Assembly (NCBI GenBank): GCA_003605035.1 | Contig: QZKJ01000115.1 | Span: 1 to 43,126, forward strand | Length of the DNA: 43,126 nucleotides | Direction of reading: 5' to 3' | Origin: Desulfurivibrio sp. | GTDB lineage: Bacteria; Desulfobacterota; Desulfobulbia; Desulfobulbales; SURF-16 | In this document: positions 32,622 to 39,613 of the stretch, piece after piece | How positions within the stretch are numbered: the stretch's first letter is position 1 | Layout: the number at the start of each line of letters is the position of its first letter | Notes under the pieces: model-generated | What the model saw: the letters and a program-made list of their open reading frames with translations, nothing else | Databases searched by the model: none | What the model was told of the DNA's origin: nothing | Translations under genes and position numbers: made by a program

Positions 32622-33137
32622 TTACATCTTATGGCCCTGCATCTTATGGTGGGAACGCATGGCGTCAACCATTTCTCTGGTGATCTCGGAAAAGGACAGC
32701 AGCTTCTCGCCATGGTGATCCTTGAGGAAGCTCTCGGCCGCGGACTTGTCCTGAAAAGGAACGAATTCCTCCCCCATGGGGCCATACACGTCACTGCCCA
32801 CCACATAAAAGGCCTTGCGGCCGTCAAGCCAGGCCAGGGTATAATAGTCCTTGACCCAGATCTCCTCAACCGTCAGCTTGCTGTCACCCCCGAATGAGCC
32901 TGGATCAAAATAATAGGCCAGCAGATCCTTGAATCCGTCAAAGAGTCTGACATTGCCCGCGCTGTCCCGGATCTGGGTGACCCAGTTCGGGTATTTTGCC
33001 ACAAACATGCCGCAGACCGCGCAGCGTGCCGTGTTGTCGATCTTCTCCAGCGGCTGGGCAGAAGCTGGTGCCGTCCAAATGGCCGCGGAAAAAAACAGCA
33101 GCGCGGCCCCATGACCAAACAGACGTCCGATTTTCAT
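32622..33137 (-). CDS. nosL: NosL-family periplasmic copper-binding protein
   Basis: This is a 171-residue exported protein. NosL proteins are copper(I) chaperones, best known for building the copper centre of nitrous oxide reductase, but many genomes carry them without nosZ. A Sec signal occupies residues 1-27 (A-S-A-Q cleavage). The Cu-binding motif C39-A-V-C-G-M44 is followed by the conserved W-V-T-Q and G-F-K-D-L-L-A-Y-Y. The C-terminus has many Met and His residues (M-x-S-H-H-K-M-Q-G-H-K-M) that could hold additional copper. In typical NosL the cysteine is in a lipobox; here the signal is type I, so the protein is soluble. Its ATG overlaps the stop of the upstream thioredoxin gene by four bases (ATGA). 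Confidence 0.9.
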   Translation of the reverse strand: MKIGRLFGHGAALLFFSAAIWTAPASAQPLEKIDNTARCAVCGMFVAKYPNWVTQIRDSAGNVRLFDGFKDLLAYYFDPGSFGGDSKLTVEEIWVKDYYTLAWLDGRKAFYVVGSDVYGPMGEEFVPFQDKSAAESFLKDHHGEKLLSFSEITREMVDAMRSHHKMQGHKM

Positions 33138-33691
33138 CTCGTTCCTCCTTTTACAAAATATTTTTCAAGAAGTTTCTGCAACTCCGCCTGATCAACACCG
33201 CCAGGCACAGCTGCGGTAATTTTCTGATCCGGATCAATGACAATGGTCTGCGGCACGATTTTCACCCTGTAGAGGGCGGCCACCGCGCCATCCTTATCCA
33301 TCACCACCGGAAAGGGTATCGCCAGATCCCTGACAAAGCCGGCGACTTCCTCCCGGGTGGCTCCATTATTAAGATAGACCACCCGCAGTCCCCTGTCCTT
33401 ATATTTGTTGAAATATTCACTGAAAACCGGGGTATCGGCCCGGCAGTAGGCGCAGTCCGTGCTCCAGAAGCGCAACAGGACCGGCTGGCCGCGCCAGTCA
33501 TGCAGGGCAATCTTTTCCCCCCGCATATCAGTGGCCGTAAAATCCGGGGCCATGTCGCCGATCTTCAAAGAACTTTTCCGCTGATCGGGCTCGCAGCCGC
33601 AAAAAAGCAGCAGGACCGCCAGAGCGGCCATGAGATGCGCGAATTTTCCCCGGCAATGCCGGTCGCGGTGCAGGCGCAAAATGGTCATCAT
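33134..33691 (-). CDS. TlpA/ResA-like periplasmic thioredoxin
   Basis: This is a 185-residue membrane-tethered thiol-disulphide protein. Residues 18-33 are a hydrophobic anchor ending in F-C-G-C, possibly a degenerate lipobox. The thioredoxin fold begins at A-P-D-F-T-A-T-D near 48, with the active site W-S-T-D-C80-A-Y-C83 and the cis-Pro loop I-V-P-Q-T near 145. ResA- and TlpA-like proteins reduce apocytochrome or copper-site cysteines in the periplasm. It is coupled by four-base ATGA overlaps to both the ABC ATPase upstream and nosL downstream. A likely role is keeping the cysteines of the NosL or haem-binding partner reduced, which is inferred from context. Confidence 0.86.
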   Translation of the reverse strand: MMTILRLHRDRHCRGKFAHLMAALAVLLLFCGCEPDQRKSSLKIGDMAPDFTATDMRGEKIALHDWRGQPVLLRFWSTDCAYCRADTPVFSEYFNKYKDRGLRVVYLNNGATREEVAGFVRDLAIPFPVVMDKDGAVAALYRVKIVPQTIVIDPDQKITAAVPGGVDQAELQKLLEKYFVKGGTR

Positions 33692-34365
33692 GCCTGCCCG
33701 TAGGCCAGTCTGCCGTTTTTCATATGCAGAATGCGGCTGTTCCGCTGGGTCACGGCCAGATGGGCATTGTGGGTAACCACCAGAAAGGTCGTGCCCTGCT
33801 GATGAAAACGGGCGAACATGGTGAGAATGTCGGCTTCCGTTTCCTCGTCAAGATCGCCGGTGGGTTCATCTGCCAGAATGATCTCCGGCTCATTGATAAA
33901 GGCCCGGGCAATGGCGACCCGCCGCTGCTGGCCGCCTGACAGCTGCGCCGGATAGGCGCCGGCCTTGCCGGTCAGCCCGACTGCAGCCAGGAGATCCAGG
34001 GCCCGCTCTTTCCGCTTTGCCGTCCTCTTCTGGAAATAAAGGGGCAGCAGGACATTTTCCAGAGCGGTGAGGGTGGGGATCAGGCTGGCAAACTGAAAAA
34101 TAAAGCCAATGGTCCTGTTGCGCAGGAGCGAAAGAGCGGTATCGCCGGAACCCCAGTTGTCCCGGCCGTGAATGCGGACAATTCCATGGTCAGGGCTGGT
34201 CAGGCCGCCGATAAGACTGAGCAGGGTCGTTTTTCCGGAGCCCGAATGACCCAGAATCACGACAAAATCGCCGCCGGCAACCTCCAGATTGACATCAGCG
34301 ACCGCCTGCACCACCGCGGCATCCGCCCTGTAGGTCTTGCTCAACTGCTCGCACACAATTAACAT
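33688..34365 (-). CDS. ABC transporter ATP-binding protein, LolD/MacB type
   Basis: This is a 225-residue nucleotide-binding subunit. The start is the ATG at 34365, preceded by GGGGTGGTGAA; the longer open frame adds ten residues. Walker A is G-H-S-G-S-G-K-T-T near residue 39, the Q-loop F-Q-F-A-S-L is near 89, the ABC signature L-S-G-G-Q-Q-R-R near 140 and Walker [13 protein letters not shown] near 160. The last motif is typical of the LolD/MacB/FtsE group, which works with FtsX-type permeases. The only such permease nearby is at 36397-37587 on the other strand, so the pair is split across divergent units. It is the first gene of the ATPase-TlpA-NosL operon. Confidence 0.92.
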   Translation of the reverse strand: MLIVCEQLSKTYRADAAVVQAVADVNLEVAGGDFVVILGHSGSGKTTLLSLIGGLTSPDHGIVRIHGRDNWGSGDTALSLLRNRTIGFIFQFASLIPTLTALENVLLPLYFQKRTAKRKERALDLLAAVGLTGKAGAYPAQLSGGQQRRVAIARAFINEPEIILADEPTGDLDEETEADILTMFARFHQQGTTFLVVTHNAHLAVTQRNSRILHMKNGRLAYGQA

Positions 34366-34458
34366 TTCACCACCCCATCTGATCCGGGCAGACAAAAGCA
34401 GATCCTCTCCGCCTGCCTGTCAGCCGTTTTTTCCGTCTCCCCTGCCGACATTTTTACA

Positions 34459-34513
34459 AGATAGCTGTTGACACATACTGCCACATTGTGGCATTATGTG
34501 TCAACAGCTATCT
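34459..34513. promoter_or_regulatory. 55-bp near-perfect palindrome with divergent TTGACA boxes
   Basis: AGATAGCTGTTGACACATA (34459-34477) and its exact complement (34495-34513) enclose a second inverted repeat, TGCCACA-T-TGTGGCA. The whole is symmetrical about 34486 except for one pair (34478/34494) and the central base. TTGACA occurs once on each strand, and on each side a plausible -10 box (CATTAT on plus, CAGTAT on minus) lies 18 bases away. So this appears to be a shared operator-promoter for the ATPase-TlpA-NosL operon and the XRE gene. Confidence 0.7.
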
Positions 34514-34560
34514 GCAGCATCTCGTAACGGTTCCTCAATGACAAGCAAAAGGCCCCCTGC

Positions 34561-34950
34561 ATGGAAAAAGATGAGCTGGTCCTTATCCGCAAAAAATTAA
34601 AAAAGACCCAGAAAGAACTTGCCGCGATTCTCGCCATTTCACTGCGCACCATCCGCAGTTACGAACAGGGTGACCGCACCATTCCTCCCCATATCGAAAG
34701 GCAGCTTTACTTCATTTTAAGCAGAATCAACGAAAATCATGCAACAGCAAAGATGTGCTGGGATATAAAAAAATGCAGCGATAATCAGCGCAAAGCCTGC
34801 CCGGCCTGGGAATATCACTGCGGCACCCTCTGCTGGTTCATCAATGGCACGATCTGCCGATGTACAGCCGAAGAAAACTGGCAGGACAAGATGATGATCT
34901 GCCGGGACTGCGAGGTGTTTCGCTCCATGCTGAGCACCCCGACGGCTTGA
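34561..34950 (+). CDS. XRE-family regulator with two-CW cysteine domain
   Basis: This is a 129-residue transcription factor. Residues 4-50 form a Cro/C1-type helix-turn-helix (K-T-Q-K-E-L-A-A-I-L-A-I-S-L-R-T-I-R-S-Y-E). The C-terminal half is packed with cysteines: C66-W67-x4-C72-x7-C80, C87, C91-W92-x6-C99-x-C101 and C114-x2-C117, the pattern of the two-CW domain seen in Desulfobacterota. The first part has exactly the spacing of the tails of both MerR proteins in this window. It probably binds metal or an [Fe-S] cluster and senses redox state or copper (inference). It starts 48 bp after the 55-bp palindrome, its likely operator. Confidence 0.85.
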   Translation: MEKDELVLIRKKLKKTQKELAAILAISLRTIRSYEQGDRTIPPHIERQLYFILSRINENHATAKMCWDIKKCSDNQRKACPAWEYHCGTLCWFINGTICRCTAEENWQDKMMICRDCEVFRSMLSTPTA

Positions 34951-35016
34951 GATTACAGCTAAGCCGTTGTGAAAAATAACCTGGCCGGAGAAATGCACGG
35001 AACGGCACTCTTTTCA

Positions 35017-35082
35017 ATACCCCCGTGAGGGGTATAACTAGCCGTAACAAAATCGAAAATATGGCCTGTTATTTCGTAACAG
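35017..35082. promoter_or_regulatory. two small inverted repeats upstream of the propeller gene
   Basis: ATACCCC-cgtga-GGGGTAT (35017-35035) and CTGTTA-tttcg-TAACAG (35066-35082) lie in the 196-bp leader of the beta-propeller gene. The first may end the XRE transcript or form part of the leader; the second has the size of a dimeric regulator site. Neither has a T-run. Function is unproven. Confidence 0.4.
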
Positions 35083-35146
35083 CTACTAAGCCACGGTGAG
35101 CAAATTTCTGCGAAACCGTATTATATCAATACATAGGAGGGAAACT

Positions 35147-36301
35147 ATGAAATTGACAAACAGGAAGGTTATCAGCGCCATCGCACTAAGCGCCATGATG
35201 TTGGGCATCGCCGGCTCCGGACAGGTACTGGCAGGGACACAGTACGGCGGCACGGCCTATGTGGCCGGCATGGGCGGACATTTTGCCAGGACGGTTTTCA
35301 AGATCGATCCCAGCGCCGAAACACCGATCACCATCGAGAAACTGGACAAGGTCGATATCGGCACCGGCGAGACCCACCCCACCCACGATGCCCGCATTGA
35401 TAGCCAGGACCGCAACACCCTGTACTGGTCCACCTACAAGCCGGATCATGCGGCAAACGACGCCTATCATTACGGCAAAAGCGATCTCAAAACCGGTCAG
35501 ATCATCAAGGATGCCACCATGAAGGTGCCGGACAAGGTCATTAATACCAAGGCAGGCTACTGCGCCTCGGCCCAGACCCCGGACTATTTCATGCCCATCT
35601 CCATGAATAAACCCGGTTACCTCAGCGTCATCAGCAAAAAAGACATGCAGGTCAAACACAACGTCTTTTTTGAAGGCACCGACGCCGACATCAAGACCGG
35701 CTACAAATACATGCACGGCACCAATTCGCCTGACATGAAGGAGATTCTCCTTACCGTCAACGAGGCCAACACCACCCAGGACAACAAGGAACTGGGCGAC
35801 ACGGTGGGCAAGATGCACATGATCGTACTTGATGCCGCCGCCCTTGAACAGGGGCAGGTGAAGGTGCTGCGCAAGGCTACGGCTGACGGCAACCAGAAGT
35901 CGACCATCAGCTTCCGCCAGTATTACTCGCCGGACGGCAGGTACATTGCCAATGCCACCGGCGATATTCTCTACCTGATTGATGCCAAAACCCTGCAGGT
36001 GCTGGACGCGGAAACCATGCCGAAACTGCAGGAAACCCATGACGCCATTTTTACCCCGGACGGCAGGTATGTCATTGCCACCTCCAGAACCAAGAGCCTC
36101 CTGCCGGACTGCGCCAACCCGCAGGCCCCGGCTGACGGCGAATGGCGCATGGACGGCCAGCTCAAGCTCTATGACGTGGAGGCCCGCAAATTCATCGGCA
36201 AACCCGTCTCCGCCTGCCTGGCCTGCCATGACGACGAACTGGGCACCGGGCCCGACGCCCCCCATGCCGTGCTGTGCGGTCTGGATGTAAACTGGCAATA
36301 A
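35147..36301 (+). CDS. exported beta-propeller protein with one haem-c site
   Basis: This is a 384-residue periplasmic protein. The ATG at 35147 is chosen because AGGAGG lies six bases before it and a clear Sec signal follows (M-K-L-T-N-R-K, hydrophobic core, V-L-A-G). The mature part looks like a seven-bladed propeller, with blade-type strands such as Y-S-P-D-G-R-Y-I-A-N-A and F-T-P-D-G-R-Y-V-I-A-T, as in YncE/cytochrome-d1-like folds. Near the C-terminus (357-361) it has a single haem-binding motif C-L-A-C-H. Two further cysteines flank it. A propeller plus one c-haem recalls cytochrome cd1-type enzymes and electron-accepting dehydrogenases. The substrate is unknown. It is followed by a strong hairpin and an FtsX-type permease. 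Confidence 0.75.
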   Translation: MKLTNRKVISAIALSAMMLGIAGSGQVLAGTQYGGTAYVAGMGGHFARTVFKIDPSAETPITIEKLDKVDIGTGETHPTHDARIDSQDRNTLYWSTYKPDHAANDAYHYGKSDLKTGQIIKDATMKVPDKVINTKAGYCASAQTPDYFMPISMNKPGYLSVISKKDMQVKHNVFFEGTDADIKTGYKYMHGTNSPDMKEILLTVNEANTTQDNKELGDTVGKMHMIVLDAAALEQGQVKVLRKATADGNQKSTISFRQYYSPDGRYIANATGDILYLIDAKTLQVLDAETMPKLQETHDAIFTPDGRYVIATSRTKSLLPDCANPQAPADGEWRMDGQLKLYDVEARKFIGKPVSACLACHDDELGTGPDAPHAVLCGLDVNWQ

Positions 36302-36330
36302 TCTCACTACCTCATTTTTCATGACAGCCA

Positions 36331-36362
36331 GGCCCGGAGCCGCTGACCCGCGGCTCCGGGCC
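36331..36362 (+). terminator. strong hairpin between propeller and permease genes
   Basis: GGCCCGGAGCCGC - TGACCC - GCGGCTCCGGGCC is a perfect 13-bp GC-rich stem 30 bp after the propeller stop. Without a T-run it is more likely an attenuator or 3'-protecting structure that makes the periplasmic protein more abundant than the permease downstream. Confidence 0.55.
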
Positions 36363-36396
36363 ATCACTTTACCCTGCCTGCTGAGGACACCGCGAC

Positions 36397-37587
36397 ATGC
36401 AGCTTGACAGCGCTTTCGCCATTGCCGCAATTGCCTGGAAAAACGTGGCCAGGAAGATATTCCGCAATTTCGTGCTGGCCCTGGCGGTTTCCCTGCTGGT
36501 CGCCCTGCTGGTTTTTGCCCTGCTGTTCACCAAGGCCGTGCGCGAAGACATCGATGCCGCGGCCATGCGTCTCGGCGCCGATATCGTCATCGTGCCGCCG
36601 GAGGCCAAGAGCATGGCGGATGAATTCATCCTCGAATCGCTGGTTAAAACCTTTTACATGGATGAGTCGATCTTCAGGACGGTTGCCGGCCTGCCGGACA
36701 TTACCGCCGCTACCTACCAGATCTACCTGCATACCCTGGATTCAGGCTGCTGCAGCATCGATGAGGGGCAGGTCATCGCCATCGATCCTGCCACGGATTT
36801 CGTGGTTACCCCCTGGATACAGGGCAAAAAAAACCTTAACGACGGAGAGGTGTTTGTCGGCAGTTATGTCTATGAATTCCTGGGATTGATCGCCACGGCA
36901 AAACTGTTCGGTTCAGGGGTGGATATCGTCGGTCATCTTGAGGAAACCGGCACCGGCCTTGACCGGGGCATTTTCATGCGGATTGAGGACCTGGGCAAAA
37001 TTTCCAAGGAGTCCATGGGCTCCTATACACCCGGCAAAATCTCCATCATCTTTCTGAAGATCAGGGAGGGCGTAATTGTGGATGAGGTGGTGGCGAAAAT
37101 CCGCGACATCAACCCGAGACTCGGCATCATGACCAGAGGCTCCATCGGCGCAGACGTGCGTGATACCCTGCGGGATATTCTCAGGGTGTTTTCCATCACC
37201 ATCACCATTTCCTCGGTGCTGGCCATCCTGCTTGCCTGGTCAACCTTCACGGCCATGGCCAATGAGCGGCGGCGCGAGGTCGGCATCCTGCGGGCCATCG
37301 GCGCCCGCCGGCACCATATCGTGCAGATGTTTCTGGGCGAGGCCTTCATGATCAGCTTCATCGGCGGGCTGCTCGGCGCCGCCCTGGGGCATGGCCTTAT
37401 CCTCTACCTGGCCGGGGATTTCCATCTGTTGACCCGCCTCGGCGTCAGTGCCGTTTATTCCCCCGCCAATATTCTGCTCACCGTTCTCGCCATGTTTTCC
37501 GGCATCGCCGTCTGCCAGATCGGCGCCCTGGCGCCGGTGCTGCGCCTGGCCCTGATGGAGCCGCTGCTGGCCATCAAGGAGGAGTAA
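36397..37587 (+). CDS. ABC transporter permease, FtsX/MacB type
   Basis: This is a 396-residue membrane component. One N-terminal transmembrane helix (about 25-50) is followed by a periplasmic domain (about 50-265) with a distinctive D-S-G-C-C-S-I-D motif near residue 112. Three C-terminal helices form the FtsX domain (about 270-385), with the coupling segment R-R-R-E-V-G-I-L-R-A-I-G-A-R-R near 290. This topology fits MacB/LolC-type mechanotransmission ABC systems that work with periplasmic proteins rather than by ordinary channelling. Its natural ATPase is the LolD-type gene at 33688-34365. The adjacent Cys pair may handle copper or a thiol substrate, which is inference. Confidence 0.87.
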   Translation: MQLDSAFAIAAIAWKNVARKIFRNFVLALAVSLLVALLVFALLFTKAVREDIDAAAMRLGADIVIVPPEAKSMADEFILESLVKTFYMDESIFRTVAGLPDITAATYQIYLHTLDSGCCSIDEGQVIAIDPATDFVVTPWIQGKKNLNDGEVFVGSYVYEFLGLIATAKLFGSGVDIVGHLEETGTGLDRGIFMRIEDLGKISKESMGSYTPGKISIIFLKIREGVIVDEVVAKIRDINPRLGIMTRGSIGADVRDTLRDILRVFSITITISSVLAILLAWSTFTAMANERRREVGILRAIGARRHHIVQMFLGEAFMISFIGGLLGAALGHGLILYLAGDFHLLTRLGVSAVYSPANILLTVLAMFSGIAVCQIGALAPVLRLALMEPLLAIKEE

Positions 37588-37592
37588 ATACT

Positions 37593-37624
37593 CCAGCGTT
37601 TGAGCGTTCCAGCGTTTGAGCGTT
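37593..37624. repeat. two tandem 16-bp repeats
   Basis: CCAGCGTTTGAGCGTT is repeated twice without interruption between the stop codons of the permease and trxC, which converge here. The third base run continues TTAAACG. Confidence 0.8.
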
Positions 37625-37633
37625 TAAACGATT

Positions 37634-38068
37634 TCAGATATGGGACCGCACCCATTGCAGCAGATTGCCCAGATCCATGGCCCCGGGCTGGCGCGCCACT
37701 TCCCGGCCGTTTCTGAAAAGCGCCAGGGTGGGGATGGAACGGATGCTGAAGCGGGCGGCCAGGGCCTGCTCCTGTTCGGTATTGACCTTGGCCAGCCGCA
37801 CCCGGGGCTCAAGCTGGGCCGCGGCCTGGGCGAACACCGGACCCATCATTTTGCAGGGCCCGCACCAGGCGGCCCAGAAATCCACCACCACCGGGATGTC
37901 ATTACGTTCCACATGCTTCTGAAAGGAAGCCGCATTAAGTTCCACCGGATGACCGTTAAAGAGCCGGTTCCGGCACTTGCCGCACAGGGCGCCGTCCCCC
38001 AGCTTGGCAGCTGGAACCCGATTGACGCTGCTGCAGGCGGGGCATACTATATGGGTAGTATTCATCAT
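37634..38068 (-). CDS. trxC: thioredoxin 2
   Basis: This is a 144-residue thiol-disulphide oxidoreductase of the TrxC type. The N-terminal zinc ribbon has C9-P-A-C12 and C29-G-K-C32; the thioredoxin domain (about 40-144) has the active site W-A-A-W-C-G-P-C-K near residue 72 and the cis-Pro loop S-I-P-T-L near 112. TrxC is cytosolic and is induced by oxidative stress in enterobacteria; its zinc is redox-sensitive. GAGAGGA precedes the first of two adjacent ATGs. It is convergent with the permease. Its presence beside the TlpA/NosL/ABC genes may be coincidental or reflect a thiol-redox theme. Confidence 0.92.
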   Translation of the reverse strand: MMNTTHIVCPACSSVNRVPAAKLGDGALCGKCRNRLFNGHPVELNAASFQKHVERNDIPVVVDFWAAWCGPCKMMGPVFAQAAAQLEPRVRLAKVNTEQEQALAARFSIRSIPTLALFRNGREVARQPGAMDLGNLLQWVRSHI

Positions 38069-38129
38069 GTATTCCTCTCTGTTATTCAGGAGCCAGAATG
38101 ATTTATTTTATTACGTTTCATGCTGACTC

Positions 38130-38170
38130 CTGGCTTCTGGCTTCTGGCTTCTGGCTTCTGGCTTCTGGCT
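38130..38170. repeat. CTGGCTT heptamer repeated nearly six times
   Basis: Five perfect copies and one partial copy of CTGGCTT (CCAGAAG on the other strand) lie between trxC and the YkgJ gene. This is a simple-sequence repeat of the kind that changes length by slippage. A variant, CTGCCTT, occurs at 25721-25741. Confidence 0.9.
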
Positions 38171-38295
38171 AATACAGTAACCCGATCCGGCTGGAAATCA
38201 ACTCTCCCCCCCTCCCCTTTTCTTGCGCTCCAGCCTCTTTTACTGTACAAGTTCGGTGTTCGCTTATCTTCAACCATCATCCAGGGATCAGCCCC

Positions 38296-38850
38296 ATGTT
38301 TGCAAAGCTGCACCACCTCTATCAGTTTGTCGACCGGACCATGGCCATGCTTTTTGAACGGTTCCCGGCGGAAATCAGATGCGGCAAAGGATGTACGGAC
38401 TGCTGCAACGCCGTCTTTGACCTCTCCTATATCGAGGCCGCCAATCTGCTCGCCCACTTCAGGAATCTGCCGCCGGCGATCCGGCAGGAAATTCTGGCCG
38501 GCTGCCCCCCGGCGGAACAGCAATGGCAGGAAATTTTCAAGGGCAAAGGCGATCCCTCCACCGCCAGGATCCGCTGCCCCCTGCTCAGCGATCAGGGACT
38601 CTGCCACTGTTATGCCGCCCGGCCGGTCAACTGCCGCACCTACGGGGTGCCAACCGTCATCAAGGGCGCGGCCCATGTCTGCGGTCTGTCCGATTTTGCC
38701 ATGGGCCGGGCATACCCATCCCTGGACCTCGCCCCGCTCCAGCAAAGCCTTTATGCCTATTCGCTGGAGAGCGCCGGCGAACAGCTGGGCAGGCAGAGAT
38801 GGCCCGTGGCCGTCATTCTTCTCCACCCGGAACAACTCACGCCCAAATAA
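38296..38850 (+). CDS. YkgJ-family cysteine cluster protein
   Basis: This is a 184-residue protein of the YkgJ (putative zinc- or iron-chelating) family. The cysteine ligands are arranged as C-G-K-G-C-x2-C-C near residues 33-40, R-C-P-L-L near 94, G-L-C-H-C-Y near 102-105 and the family hallmark R-P-V-N-C-R-T near 110-116. Family members occur widely in anaerobes; their biochemical role is not settled, with metal binding as the only firm expectation. It begins at ATG after a heptamer-repeat-containing gap and is followed by the DUF1566-type lipoprotein. The 6948-7454 protein is a more distant relative. Confidence 0.88.
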   Translation: MFAKLHHLYQFVDRTMAMLFERFPAEIRCGKGCTDCCNAVFDLSYIEAANLLAHFRNLPPAIRQEILAGCPPAEQQWQEIFKGKGDPSTARIRCPLLSDQGLCHCYAARPVNCRTYGVPTVIKGAAHVCGLSDFAMGRAYPSLDLAPLQQSLYAYSLESAGEQLGRQRWPVAVILLHPEQLTPK

Positions 38851-39015
38851 TCTCCTGCCGGGCAACATCAGTCTGGCAGTCCATTAACATACCGCCACTT
38901 CCCCCTTCCCCGCCCTTGCCTGACAAAGCAGCAATTGACAAGTACTTAACAGATGTTTATTTTTGTTATCAACAATCGATTTTTTCATGCACAGAGCACA
39001 CAATGAGGCGCTACT

Positions 39016-39465
39016 ATGAATTTCCGATTACTGCTCACACCATTGGTGTTGGGACTACTTTTGTTTCTCCAGGGCTGCGCGGCCACCGGTCCCGGTTATA
39101 ACCAATTCATCGATCTGGGCAACGGCATTTTCCAGGTGCCCGGCTCGGAGCTGATGTGGCAGAAGGAGCGCAGCCCTCTGCTGGGCAGCAAGGAGGAAGC
39201 TCTTGCCTATGTAAAGAATCTCAGCTTGGGCGGTTTCACCGACTGGCGGCTCCCCACCCCGGAAGAGGTGCTGGCCCTGCACCACGTGGTTGATTTCGGC
39301 AGGGCAAAGGAGGGGGATGCCGGCATCTTCCTGTCCGGCAACTACTGGTGCGCCCTGACCGGGGACGAGATTCTCGCCGGCTCCTGGCAGGACGGGGTGT
39401 CCTGCGAACTGACCCGTTCCTATCAGCCGAACACCTCCGGCCATGTGCGGGCGGTACGACCGTAA
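39016..39465 (+). CDS. DUF1566 (Lcl C-terminal-like) lipoprotein
   Basis: This is a 149-residue predicted lipoprotein. The signal is L-L-F-L-Q-G-C with the lipidated Cys at residue 21. The mature part contains the DUF1566/Lcl-C hallmark: L-M-W-Q near 48, A-L-A-Y-V-K-N-L near 61, G-G-F-T-D-W-R-L-P-T-P-E-E near 72, N-Y-W-C-A near 108 and V-R-A-V-R-P at the end. This fold occurs in many exported bacterial proteins and resembles C-type-lectin-like or sulfatase-modifying domains; its function is generally unknown. The ribosome binding site is weak (GGCG). It stands alone. Confidence 0.82.
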   Translation: MNFRLLLTPLVLGLLLFLQGCAATGPGYNQFIDLGNGIFQVPGSELMWQKERSPLLGSKEEALAYVKNLSLGGFTDWRLPTPEEVLALHHVVDFGRAKEGDAGIFLSGNYWCALTGDEILAGSWQDGVSCELTRSYQPNTSGHVRAVRP

Positions 39466-39613
39466 GACAGATTGCTGATCGCGGCTTTGATTCAATAAAT
39501 CAATTGACCGGATCAGCTTGATTTACCTGAATTGAGCAAAAATATCGCTTCCGCCCAAGGATGGCATATCTCACATCTCACATGCGATCCACTGAAGCAG
39601 TATGGTTGGGCGC

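Noticed and set aside
35186..36430. 414-residue minus-strand open frame opposite the propeller gene
   Set aside because: Antisense shadow; the plus strand has a strong ribosome binding site, signal peptide and CxxCH.
25721..38170. tandem heptamers as a CRISPR array
   Set aside because: Units are contiguous seven-base repeats without spacers; no cas genes are present.
39466..39613. possible attC site at the 3' end of the lipocalin gene
   Set aside because: CGCCCAA/TTGGGCG pairing exists but no good core boxes were found, so a cassette origin for the lipocalin is not supported.
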